Shown one piece after another: positions 25,981 to 34,763 of a DNA stretch of 64,000 nucleotides (positions within the stretch are counted from its first letter, which is position 1; each line of letters starts with the position of its first letter). The translations under genes and the position numbers were made by a program. Source of the stretch: Planctomycetota bacterium (GTDB lineage Bacteria > Planctomycetota > UBA8108 > UBA1146); assembly GCA_016776905.1 (NCBI GenBank), contig JADHSM010000013.1:44001-108000 (forward strand), read 5' to 3'. Below the pieces are notes generated by a model. That model saw only the letters and a program-made list of their open reading frames with translations, was not told the DNA's origin and did not search any database.

Positions 25981-27588
25981 ATGGCAGATCTAAAGTCAGA
26001 TGACATTGATAAACTCCTGAAAAGGATTTCATTACGGCTTCATCTCAAGGCCGCCGTGGATTCTTTGGAGTTGGCCATCAGCCTAGGCCTGTGCGGTTTG
26101 GCCATGTTGACCCTCGTTGATCAAATGTTCGGCGAAGTGACATCGAACTTGATCAAGGTGATCTCTTTTGTCGGGTTATCTCTTCTGGTCATTATTGTGA
26201 ATATTCTCCGAGTGAAAAGTTCCGCGATCAGCGCTGCTGTGACGGTGGAGCGAGAAGTGGATATCCCACAAACGATTTCCACTGCGCTCTATGCACGGCA
26301 AGGGGGCATGGGAGAAGAAGTTTCTCGGACAGTATTGGAAGATGCTTCTCGGATTACCCGGGGTGTGACTCCTAAGGATGTTATTCCGCTCGGGAAACCA
26401 AAGCTTGGACTTCCGACTCTTGTTTCCGTTTCATTCTTCGTCATTTCGTTGGCTATTCCTCAGATGGATCTGTTGGGGAAGGGCGAAGCCCTCGAAAATC
26501 AACGACAGGAAAGTGCGAGGGTCATGCGCAAAGAAAAAGCGCTGACACGGAGGCTTGAAAAAGTATCAGACATTTCCAAGAAGCACACTGTTTCCAAAGA
26601 AGTGAAGAAGACGATTGAGAAGGTGGTCCAGGAGCGTCGTGAGAGTATTAAACGCTCCCTCAGTGAGCCGGAGAAAAAGCTGGATGCCGCTGATCTAAGA
26701 AAAGAACTGAAGATTCAACGGTCTGAGATTGCAAAGCAGAGAGCGCAGGCGACCCCGGAGATGAAGGGGATCTACGAAAAAATGCGTGAAGATGCCATGA
26801 AATCTCTGGGTCAGAAATCTCCTGAAATGAAACAGTTAAAGAAGGCGCTTGAGGAAGGCGATTTAGGCCAAGCCTCTACTGCACTGGACGCCCTCTTGAG
26901 TAAATTTGGAGACCCTTCTATGGATATGAAGGATCTCCAGAAGCAGCTAGAGGACCTCTTGGGAAAGCAGTCCCTGAAGTCGTTGGGAAAAAATTTATCA
27001 GACTCCGATTCTCAAATTGATCCAGAGTCACTGGAGAAACTTTCACAATGGATGAAAGACTTGGCTTTGTTGGATCAAGTTCAGAATCAGATTGAGTTTA
27101 CCGAAGCGGAACTCGCAGAGCTCGCGAAAGATTGGCCAAAGAGCCCACCACCTGATATTTGTCCGGACTGTCTTGCTGGGAAATGTAATGCCAAATCAGG
27201 TGGAACATGAAGTGGCGGAAAAAGTGGACGAGGTCTCGTCCATCTCAAATCGCAGAAATCTTCAGCGGCGAGTGAGGCCGGTGGAAAAGGCGTTGGCCAG
27301 CCCACTGGTAAAGGTATGGGTGGAGGCAACCCCGGAATCGGGGGAGATCCTGGCCAGCTTGTTGATCGTCAACTGCCGAGTGGAGGCAGTGGGGGGCAAA
27401 TCGTTTCTACGATGCTTGTTCGGGGGGAGGCTCCCTCTGGTGAAGCCAAGAAAGAATTTTCTAAAGCTGTAGAGGCGAGTGGAAGACTCTCCGAATCTAA
27501 AATCGAGCAGCAGCGCTTACCTTCGGCATTACAAAAAGTGGCCAAGGATTACTTTGATCGCCTGCAGGGGAATTCCTCTGATAATTGA
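25981..27588 (+). CDS. Membrane coiled-coil protein with in-frame TGA, candidate new selenoprotein
   Basis: 535 residues if TGA 27208-27210 is read through; 409 if it stops. ATG 25981 follows GAGAG; TTG 25966 is an alternative. Two membrane segments lie near residues 28-75 and one near 142-160, followed by a long charged coiled coil (about 170-290), then a Cys-rich patch CPDCLAGKC (about 395-403), the TGA codon at position 410 (context SGGT-U-SGGKSG), a Gly-rich linker and a C-terminal helical part (EAKKEFSKAVEASGR ... YFDRL). The frame is open on both sides, with no ribosome binding site suited to a second gene. It precedes NHL and VWA genes, a set common in planctomycetes. Function unknown. 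Confidence 0.75.
27208..27210 (+). other. Probable recoded UGA codon in the membrane coiled-coil gene
   Basis: In-frame TGA at codon 410, followed by 125 open codons in the same frame and by a SECIS-like hairpin at the expected distance. A nonsense mutation (for example from GGA in this Gly-rich stretch) is the main alternative. Confidence 0.65.
27225..27242 (+). promoter_or_regulatory. SECIS-like hairpin with GGUC apical loop
   Basis: TGGACGA-GGTC-TCGTCCA: a perfect 7-bp stem, extendable by one G-T pair, with the tetraloop GGUC. The loop starts 21 bases after the TGA. The apical GGUC and the spacing match the bacterial selenocysteine insertion element known from formate dehydrogenase mRNA, which SelB recognises. 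Confidence 0.75.
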
Positions 27589-27603
27589 GGAGTATCTCGC
27601 ATC

Positions 27604-28566
27604 ATGAGGCGTGCTTCGTTCTGTCGTACCGGTGGATTTCTCTTCAGCGGGTTGCTGGGATTCCTTCTTTTATCTTCATGCCAGAGCGGAACTTTCAGTT
27701 CTGCACTTCCTGCAATTCCCAATGTTGAAGTGATTGGCGAGCCTGGCCGGGGTGTCGGAAAGTTGTTCCAGCCCAGAGCCATTGTCACTCGAAACGACGG
27801 TGGTTGTATCATCATCGATCGCAGTGGGCGGGCTCAGGTTTTTGATAACGATCATCAAGTGATAAGGGTATGGACACTTCCTGAATGGTCCTCGGGCCAT
27901 CCGATTGATCTCTGTATGACCGCTGAGGGAACTCTTCTGGTTGCCGATACTCATTACATGAGAGTGATCGAGTTCACTGAGGACGGTGAAGAAATTCGCC
28001 GATTTGGTCGAGAAGCAGGACTCGAATTGGTGCGGGGAATAGATGTGGGAGCTGACGGCACTATTTATGTCGCTTCATACGGAGAGCATGATCGAATTTT
28101 TAGGTTTACTCGTGAAGGAGTTCTCATCGATTTCTGGGGACAGAGAGGTGATGGCTTCGCAGATTTCCTCAGGCCGGAGGGTTTGGCTGTGGCTCCTGAT
28201 GGGACGCTGTGGGTGATCGATTGTGGCCACCAGAGAGTGTTACGATTTACTCCGGATGGAACTTGGATACAGACGATTGAAAGTGCCGGACTCCCCAGCG
28301 GGCAATTGAGTACACCATTTGATGTAGATGTTCTGGCTGACGGTACACTGTTTGTCGTCGACAGGAGTGGCTGTAGATTGAATCTATTCTCTTCAACAGG
28401 AGAATCGCTCCATAGCTTTGGAGGCATCGGGCGTCAGCCTGGAAGGCTTCATGAACCACGGGGTGTTGCGGTTACTTTGTCGGGTGATCTACTGAAGATA
28501 TATATTGCTGATACTGGGAATCATCGGATCAGTCACAGTGTATTGGATTGGAAGGAGCTGAGATGA
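27604..28566 (+). CDS. NHL-repeat beta-propeller lipoprotein
   Basis: 320 residues. The N-terminus is a lipoprotein signal with lipobox LLSSC (Cys about 26). The remainder holds about six NHL-type blades with phrases such as RPEGLAVAPDGTLWVIDCG, 'STPFDVDVLADGTLFVVDRSG' and EPRGVAV ... YIADTGNHRI. It would be anchored in a membrane on the extracytoplasmic side and mediate binding; no catalytic residues are seen. It lies 15 bases after the coiled-coil gene, with GAGGAG in the gap, and its stop overlaps the start of the VWA gene (ATGA), so all three are probably one transcript. Confidence 0.88.
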   Translation: MRRASFCRTGGFLFSGLLGFLLLSSCQSGTFSSALPAIPNVEVIGEPGRGVGKLFQPRAIVTRNDGGCIIIDRSGRAQVFDNDHQVIRVWTLPEWSSGHPIDLCMTAEGTLLVADTHYMRVIEFTEDGEEIRRFGREAGLELVRGIDVGADGTIYVASYGEHDRIFRFTREGVLIDFWGQRGDGFADFLRPEGLAVAPDGTLWVIDCGHQRVLRFTPDGTWIQTIESAGLPSGQLSTPFDVDVLADGTLFVVDRSGCRLNLFSSTGESLHSFGGIGRQPGRLHEPRGVAVTLSGDLLKIYIADTGNHRISHSVLDWKELR

Positions 28567-31394
28567 TGTCATTCGGATTTGAACAACCTCTACTCCTTCT
28601 TTTATTAATTCCAGTAACGATTTTCGTCGTCTACCTTTGGAAAACCAGCAGAGCTCGAACTCCAGTTGCCGTGAATCAAGCATCTCTTATTTTGCGATTA
28701 CTGTGCACGTGGATTTTGATTTTCGGGCTCGCAGGCGTCTCTGAGTACAAGGAAGGTAAAGGCCTTTCAATAGTTGTTCTCAGAGACCTCTCTCAATCAG
28801 TTCCAAGGCTTGAGAGCGATTCTGCTCTGTCTCAAATATCAAATCGTATCGGCGACCTGAAAGCTCCTGACCAAGTGGGTCTCATTTCTTTTGGAAGAGA
28901 CTCGCGCTTAGAGCAAGGTATGTCCCTGAATCTCGGTAACGGAAAGGCGACTTCTCTGGATAACAGTTCCACAGATATCGCCTCTGCGCTGAGATATTCA
29001 GCGAGTTTTCTAAATTCGAATTCTGGAGGAGGTCTCAAGCGCATCATTTTGATCAGTGATGGAAACACCACTGAGGGAGATGCGCTGAGAGAGGCGAGGA
29101 ATCTGGCTGTTTCGGGGATACCCATCGATGTGTGGCCGATTTCCTATGACAGATTAAATGAAATATTAGTCGAGTCCGTCACTGCGCCAGAAATGGTCGC
29201 ACCTGGACAAGTCTTTGGAGTCGATGCTGTCATTGATTCTTCTTCCAACTCAAAGGCTCAAGTGATTCTAAGGGAATCAGATACAGTCATTGCTGAAAGA
29301 GAAGTTGATCTTGGTGTTGGCAAGAACAGAGTTTCATTTTCTTTAGACCCGTCCGAAAAAAGTAACAGGAAATTTACAGTTTCGGTCATACCAGCAACGG
29401 GCGCTGATTCGACCTTTGTGAATAATAGCGGCGCGACGTTAGTTCGTATGAGAAAGCCTTCAAGAGTGCTCGTCGTTTCAGAGAACCAAGATTCAAGAAT
29501 CGTCGACCATCTGGCAGGATCTAAAATACTTGTAGATCAAATGTCGCCTTCGCAACTCACAGTCAGTGCTTTTGATTATTCAGAATACTCTGCAGTTGTG
29601 CTGGATGATGTCTCTTCATTTTTGTTCGAGAAACAGCAGACCCAACTGCTGGAGAGATTAGTGCACGATAACGGTTTGGGTCTACTGATGGTGGGGGGGC
29701 CGAATTCGTTTGGTCCGGGGGGGTGGGGTGGTACCCCGGTCGAGACCGCCTTGCCCGTCAGTATGGATATTCGTCAACGAAAAGTTGTTCCCAACGGTGC
29801 ATTGGTCGTCATTCTTCACACTTGTGAATTTAACCAAGGCAATCTATGGGCGCGTCAGATCACCAAGAGTTCTATCAGGGGATTAACTGCGAAGGATTAC
29901 TTTGGAGTTTTGATCTATAAAAATGGGGTCGATGGGTGGGGGATTCCCCTGAGTCCGGTCGATGATATTGCAAATTTGAACGCTGTCATATCCAGTTTGA
30001 GCCCCGAGGATATGCTTCAATTCGAACCCTCGATGTCGATGGCTTTTACTGCATTGACTGGATCTGAATCACCCGCCACATTCTCTAAGCATGTCGTCAT
30101 CATTTCAGATGGAGATCCTACCCCTCCCAGTAATGAGTTGTTGATGGGGTTCGCCAATAACTCCATCAAGATTTCGACAATTTGTATTCAACCGCATTCT
30201 GGTGAGTTTCCAGAATTGGCTCTTAGGAAGATCTCCGATAGTACAGGAGGTCGCTTCTACCGAATGGACGATCCGAGTCAGCTTCCTAGAATCTTCTTTA
30301 GGGAAGCTCTTAGGGTTAGGAAGAACCTGATTTTAGAGAAACGTTTTCAACCTATCCTCAGAGAATCCTCGGAGATTGTCGGTGGGTTGAATGAGACAGA
30401 CATCCCGCCCATCGATGGCATTGTCCTCACAACATTGAAACCTTTGGCTAGAGCGATACTGGTGAACGATGAGGACGACCCACTTCTCTCGACTCGGCGG
30501 CACGGTATAGGAGTGACTGCTGCATTTTCATCAGATTCAGGAGATCGTTGGTCGGGAGATTGGGTGAGTTGGGAAGGCAATCGAACCTTTTGGGCTCAAC
30601 TGCTGCGTTCGATTTCTAAAGTAGAAGAAAATAAATATTTACAAGCGACAACTAGAGTCGATGGCCGAGGCGGAGTACTGATCATCGATGCCATCGATGC
30701 AGAGGGTCGCTTTGTGGATGGCCTTCAGTTTGACGGATCTGTTTTGAATCCTGAATTGACCTCCAAAGATCTTGAAATCAAACAAGAGGGGCCCGGAAGA
30801 TATATCGGGCACTTTCCTGTGAGGGAGCGTGGGGATTACCTTGTTCGCGTAGAAGCTACGTATAAGGAAGGCGAAGTGGAAGGTCTCTCAAGATATTTCA
30901 CAGTGGGTTATCCCGCAGAGTTTCGCTCTTTGAAATCGAATGAAGAATTCCTCGGAAAAATTGCGGATGTTTCGGGGGGTAGAGTGATCGACGATGAGTC
31001 CGATTTATTGGACAAGTCTGGTCCCAATACTAATAGCCAGTCTCTTCTGTGGCCCCAGTTGACAATGTTGGCTCTTTGTCTTTTCTTCTTTGATGCCGCG
31101 ATTCGCAGAATTCAGCTGGAACCGTTTTTCCGTTCAAAGAAGCAGAAAGCAAATGTTGCTGAAATGAGCGAAGAGGAGACCGCCACCGTCGCGGCTTCTC
31201 CCGGGAGGCGATTTGGAAGGTCAGCACGGTCTGGAGCGGGAGATCAAAATCCTGATCCCGACAGTTCCGCCAAAAAAACTGGGGAACTTGAAAATGAGGA
31301 GAGCGAGGACCTGAAGGCTCTACTCCGTGTAAGACGTAAGAATCGCCGACAATCCTCCTCTGGGGATTCTGAGAATCCGGACAACCTCGGTTGA
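28563..31394 (+). CDS. Large membrane protein with von Willebrand factor A domain
   Basis: 943 residues from ATG 28563, 5 bases after AAGGAG. Two N-terminal membrane segments (about 9-26 and 42-60) are followed by a VWA domain with a complete MIDAS start DLSQS (75-79) and ISDGNTTEG. A glutamine-amidotransferase-like region (about 330-400, GLLMVGGPNSFGPGG) and a second, MIDAS-poor VWA-like region (about 410-560, HVVIISDGDPTPP) follow. A membrane segment lies near 825-845, then a charged cytoplasmic tail with RRKNRR. This is the BatA/BatB-like layout common in planctomycetes. Two G7 runs (29693 and 29717) code for the Gly-rich loop. Confidence 0.88.
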   Translation: MMSFGFEQPLLLLLLIPVTIFVVYLWKTSRARTPVAVNQASLILRLLCTWILIFGLAGVSEYKEGKGLSIVVLRDLSQSVPRLESDSALSQISNRIGDLKAPDQVGLISFGRDSRLEQGMSLNLGNGKATSLDNSSTDIASALRYSASFLNSNSGGGLKRIILISDGNTTEGDALREARNLAVSGIPIDVWPISYDRLNEILVESVTAPEMVAPGQVFGVDAVIDSSSNSKAQVILRESDTVIAEREVDLGVGKNRVSFSLDPSEKSNRKFTVSVIPATGADSTFVNNSGATLVRMRKPSRVLVVSENQDSRIVDHLAGSKILVDQMSPSQLTVSAFDYSEYSAVVLDDVSSFLFEKQQTQLLERLVHDNGLGLLMVGGPNSFGPGGWGGTPVETALPVSMDIRQRKVVPNGALVVILHTCEFNQGNLWARQITKSSIRGLTAKDYFGVLIYKNGVDGWGIPLSPVDDIANLNAVISSLSPEDMLQFEPSMSMAFTALTGSESPATFSKHVVIISDGDPTPPSNELLMGFANNSIKISTICIQPHSGEFPELALRKISDSTGGRFYRMDDPSQLPRIFFREALRVRKNLILEKRFQPILRESSEIVGGLNETDIPPIDGIVLTTLKPLARAILVNDEDDPLLSTRRHGIGVTAAFSSDSGDRWSGDWVSWEGNRTFWAQLLRSISKVEENKYLQATTRVDGRGGVLIIDAIDAEGRFVDGLQFDGSVLNPELTSKDLEIKQEGPGRYIGHFPVRERGDYLVRVEATYKEGEVEGLSRYFTVGYPAEFRSLKSNEEFLGKIADVSGGRVIDDESDLLDKSGPNTNSQSLLWPQLTMLALCLFFFDAAIRRIQLEPFFRSKKQKANVAEMSEEETATVAASPGRRFGRSARSGAGDQNPDPDSSAKKTGELENEESEDLKALLRVRRKNRRQSSSGDSENPDNLG

Positions 31395-31466
31395 CGCTGA
31401 CCGCTCGAGTGCTCAACATCCATAGTCGTGTCGCAGAGTGATCGGAATCGCGTCGCCGGAGGTCAA

Positions 31467-32309
31467 TTGAGTTCCACAGAAGTATCGAACGGGAATCCCG
31501 GTGCACCCGCTCATGGGCTAAGACAGCCCCTGACAGTGGTCGCAGCGATGCTCAACGAGAAAGAGAATCTCAAGCCTTGGCTAGAGAATCTTGAATGGGC
31601 AGACCAGATCATTCTCGTCGATCACGGAAGTGTCGATGGATCTTTAGAGCAGGCTCGTCTTCAACCCAATTGCCATTGCATCTCGGCCACCCCCGGCGAA
31701 GGTCTCATCGAAGATATTCGGAGGTTGGGTATTGCCGAAGTTTCAGAGGGTTGGGTTCTGATCATGGATCTCGACGAAAGAGTCTCTGGCGAGTTGAAGT
31801 CAGAGATTGAAGCGCTGGTCGAGTCGGACTCTACAGTCTGCGGATACCGAATACCTTTTCGTCACTATGTCTTCGGGCGCTGGCTCAAGCATGGAGGCTG
31901 GGATGATCTGCACTTGAGGCTTTTTCGTGCAGGACATGGAAGCTACGTCCCAGGTCGTATCCACGCTGACGCCGTTGTAGAGGGAGAAGTTGAGAATCTC
32001 CAGTCGAGTATTCTTCACTTTGCCCATCCCACTTTGCACGATTTTGTCATGCGCATGAATCGCTATACCACTCAAAGTGCTCCACTTCTGGCGAGTGGAG
32101 AGCCCGGTGGATTACGCAAGCGGGTGATGCTCCCAGCATCTCGTTGGAGATGGTTGCAAGCGAGCGCATCTTTCTTTTGGACTCGATACATCACTCATCG
32201 CGGCTTTCGTGATGGAATGGCCGGGTTTGTCATCGCTGTCATGCTTTCTGCCTACTTGTTTGTAGAGCAGTCAAAGGCTTGGGAGTATTCATTGGAGACT
32301 CAGTCATGA
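31467..32309 (+). CDS. Family 2 glycosyltransferase, WaaE/KdtX-like
   Basis: 280 residues from TTG 31467, selected because GGAGG lies 4 bases upstream; GTG 31428 would add 13 residues but has no such site. The GT-A nucleotide-sugar domain has TVVAAMLNEKENLKPWLEN at the start and the DxD-like MDLDERVS (about 105). GGWDDLHLRLFR and FAHPTLHDFVMRMNRYT are typical of the lipopolysaccharide core glucosyltransferases called WaaE/KdtX. A C-terminal hydrophobic helix (GMAGFVIAVMLSAYLFV) probably anchors it. Its stop overlaps the ATG of the ABC exporter, consistent with lipopolysaccharide assembly. Confidence 0.85.
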   Translation: MSSTEVSNGNPGAPAHGLRQPLTVVAAMLNEKENLKPWLENLEWADQIILVDHGSVDGSLEQARLQPNCHCISATPGEGLIEDIRRLGIAEVSEGWVLIMDLDERVSGELKSEIEALVESDSTVCGYRIPFRHYVFGRWLKHGGWDDLHLRLFRAGHGSYVPGRIHADAVVEGEVENLQSSILHFAHPTLHDFVMRMNRYTTQSAPLLASGEPGGLRKRVMLPASRWRWLQASASFFWTRYITHRGFRDGMAGFVIAVMLSAYLFVEQSKAWEYSLETQS

Positions 32310-34453
32310 CAGCTCCCGAACAGAGAACTGCTGCTAGCGGCTTGTGGCGGCTTCTCGGTCATGTAAGGCCTTATAAAACAACTATTGCAGGCATTGTATT
32401 GCTGATGGCTCTTTATTCAGGGGCGAACAGTTTAAGAATAGCTGCTATGGGATTAGTGATCGATGGGGTCGTGACCTCGGGGTCCAAAGAAGATAGAGGA
32501 AGAGCGAGTCGATTCTTCGAAGATGAGTTATTGCCACTTTTGCCTGGAGAGATTGCTCTTCCCAGTGAAGAAGTTTCAACTCTTCACCTCACTGAGGTGG
32601 AGATTCTTGGAATTCCGGAGAACCCAGAGAGCGATGGAACAATTCTCGTGAGGGAAGCCCGGTTGACTCATGCACTCATGACCGGTGGAGGTGTGCTGAG
32701 GAGCGAGGGCAGTCCTGTCACTCTCAGATTCCGCCCGACAGATCCGTTTACATGGGAGTCGGCTTCCTCAGGCGAGAGCCAAAGTAAACTTCAAAAAGCT
32801 CAGCTCGCAGGGCCACTGGTCGTATCCATTATTTCGGGAACGCCAGGAACCGGAACGATGACCTTGTTGTGGTTTTGTGCAGGATTGATCGCTGCGATTT
32901 CGCTCGTAGTGGCATTCTCTGGTTTCTATCGTGCCATCATGGGACAAGGTGTCCGCATTCAGGTCATCATTGATATTCGACAACGACTCTTTGGTAGCTT
33001 GTCGCGGCAGTCCTTGGATTTCTTTGAATCACGAAAACATGGAGACGTTGTTTCTCGTACAGTGGGAGATGTCAGTACTCTCTCCTCTTCAATACAATTG
33101 CTCTTCGGAGAGTTCCTCCAAAGCCCGCTGACGGTTCTCTTTTCTCTGGGACTGGCATTCTTTGCTTCTTGGGAATTAACTCTCATTACAATTCCATTTC
33201 TTCTTCTTCTGGTGTTTCCGGTTTTCCGGCAGGCGAGGAAAGTTCGCAGAGGGGCGAAGGGGGCCTTGTCGCACGCTGGCGAAACGACAGAAGGCCTTTC
33301 TCAATTGCTTTCAGGAATCAGGGTTATTAAAACCTTTGGTCTTGAAGAGCAGAGAGAGAAGCAATTCGATCAGACTGCCAAGTCTTTGCAGGCAGCACAG
33401 GTAAAAACTGAAGTCGCTCGTGCCAAAGGCCGAAGCATGGTGGAAGGGCTCTATAACCTTTTGTCGGCGGGAGTCGTTGCAGGAGGCGGCTGGTTTTTAC
33501 TAAGAGGGGAAGTGTCGATCAGTTTTGGAGACTTTGCCATATTCATGGCTGCGATTATCTCCTGTTATACACCGATCAAAAATTTGGCGAGAATGGTCAC
33601 GACTTTAGCGGAGTCTTCTGCGGCGACCGATCGTATTTTCGACATCATCGATGCTCCTGTATTGCTGAAAGACAATGTCGATGCGAAGTCATTTCCTGGC
33701 CTGAAAAGTGGTATCGAGTTTAGGGATGTTTGTTATCGATATGCTCATCAGGAAGAATACGCCATCTCTGCTATGAACTTCTCTGTATCTAGAGGAGAGA
33801 AGGTGGCGCTCGTCGGGCCCTCGGGTGCCGGAAAATCAACATTGTTTGATCTCCTTGCGCGACTGCGAGAGCAAGAAAAAGGATCGATTCTTTTGGATGG
33901 AGAGGACTCAAGAGGGTTTACCCAGAGTTCGATACTTCGCCAGATTGCTTTTGTGGGCCAGGATCCTTTCCTCTTCAATTCGACTGTCGAGGAAAATATC
34001 AGGGGGGCTGAACTCGGAGCCTCTCGGGAGCAAATTATTGAAGCTGCACGATCTGCTGCGATTCATGAGGATATTCTCGCCCTTCCTGAAGGGTACGAAA
34101 CGTCCTTGGGCGAGAGAGGCGATCGTTTGTCAGGTGGGCAGCGTCAGAGATTGACGATTGCGAGAGCATTCCTCAGGGATGCGCCGATACTGCTTCTCGA
34201 CGAAGCCACTGCTGCATTGGATTCAGAAAGCGAGCAGCTGGTCCAGGTGGCTTTAGAGAGACTGATGAGGGATAGAACTGTATTGGTGATAGCCCATCGC
34301 CTGTCGACGGTTCAGGACGCTGACAGAGTCCTTGTTCTTCAGGATGGTCAAATCGTTGAGCAGGGGTGCGACGCCGATTTGAGAAAAGCGGGAGGCCTCT
34401 ATTCCCGACTCCGGGATCTCCAAGAGTTGGATTTGGCCAAGAAAAGCCGATAG
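32306..34453 (+). CDS. ABC exporter, MsbA-like, with large extracytoplasmic insert
   Basis: 715 residues from ATG 32306 (GGAG 8 bases upstream; ATGA overlap with the glycosyltransferase). A fused half-transporter: membrane domain, then an ATP-binding domain with GPSGAGKST (Walker A), Q-loop FVGQDPFLF, signature LSGGQRQR, Walker B PILLLDEATAALD and the switch His in IAHRLST. The likely substrate is lipid A-core or a related lipid, by context. Between TM1 (about 24-48) and TM2 (about 185-205) is an unusual insert of roughly 135 residues containing LHLTEVEILGIPEN and VTLRFRPTDPF, where MsbA has a short loop. A terminator follows at 34696. Confidence 0.9.
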   Translation: MTAPEQRTAASGLWRLLGHVRPYKTTIAGIVLLMALYSGANSLRIAAMGLVIDGVVTSGSKEDRGRASRFFEDELLPLLPGEIALPSEEVSTLHLTEVEILGIPENPESDGTILVREARLTHALMTGGGVLRSEGSPVTLRFRPTDPFTWESASSGESQSKLQKAQLAGPLVVSIISGTPGTGTMTLLWFCAGLIAAISLVVAFSGFYRAIMGQGVRIQVIIDIRQRLFGSLSRQSLDFFESRKHGDVVSRTVGDVSTLSSSIQLLFGEFLQSPLTVLFSLGLAFFASWELTLITIPFLLLLVFPVFRQARKVRRGAKGALSHAGETTEGLSQLLSGIRVIKTFGLEEQREKQFDQTAKSLQAAQVKTEVARAKGRSMVEGLYNLLSAGVVAGGGWFLLRGEVSISFGDFAIFMAAIISCYTPIKNLARMVTTLAESSAATDRIFDIIDAPVLLKDNVDAKSFPGLKSGIEFRDVCYRYAHQEEYAISAMNFSVSRGEKVALVGPSGAGKSTLFDLLARLREQEKGSILLDGEDSRGFTQSSILRQIAFVGQDPFLFNSTVEENIRGAELGASREQIIEAARSAAIHEDILALPEGYETSLGERGDRLSGGQRQRLTIARAFLRDAPILLLDEATAALDSESEQLVQVALERLMRDRTVLVIAHRLSTVQDADRVLVLQDGQIVEQGCDADLRKAGGLYSRLRDLQELDLAKKSR

Positions 34454-34763
34454 GTCCGGCTAAATGCGGCCCTGTCGTGGATTTCCTGTACGTTTGTATT
34501 TAATGAATGTCACCTTTGTCACTCCGATGTATCTCGATCAATAATTTTAATTGCCTTAGATGTACCTATTGGAGGCAATTCAGGGCATTAAGGAAAAGTT
34601 TTCCGGCAATTGGCCCCGACCTTGCTTTAAGAGTTAACAAAGGAACGAGGTTGTCTTCAATGTGACCTCGGGATTAATCAGACTCTTCCTCGCTGTTTGG
34701 GAGTGTGAGTTCGGCACTCTATATCGCCGGAATCACCTCCCAAATTTTTTTGCCCCACACATT
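34454..34763. other. Intergenic region between the convergent ABC exporter and aminotransferase genes
   Basis: About 310 bases without a supported gene. The right end holds a plus-strand terminator (34696-34751). The left part is AT-rich and shows no frame, RNA gene or repeat that I can recognise. Confidence 0.6.
34696..34751 (+). terminator. Rho-independent terminator after the ABC exporter gene
   Basis: TTTGGGAG (34696-34703) pairs perfectly with CTCCCAAA (34737-34744), followed by T7. The 33-base loop can itself fold, with GAGTG and CACTC. It is about 240 bases past the exporter stop, so the transcript would have a long tail. Confidence 0.7.

Noticed and set aside
25540..27210. General reassignment of UGA (for example to Trp or Gly) in this organism
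   Set aside because: TGA is the natural stop of many intact genes here (ald, moaC, mutL, aroC, pyrG and others), so only site-specific recoding fits.
27316..27588. A separate small gene starting at ATG 27316
   Set aside because: AAAGGT directly abuts the ATG with no proper spacing, and the frame is open and continuous back to the TGA at 27208, so it is more likely the C-terminal part of the upstream gene.
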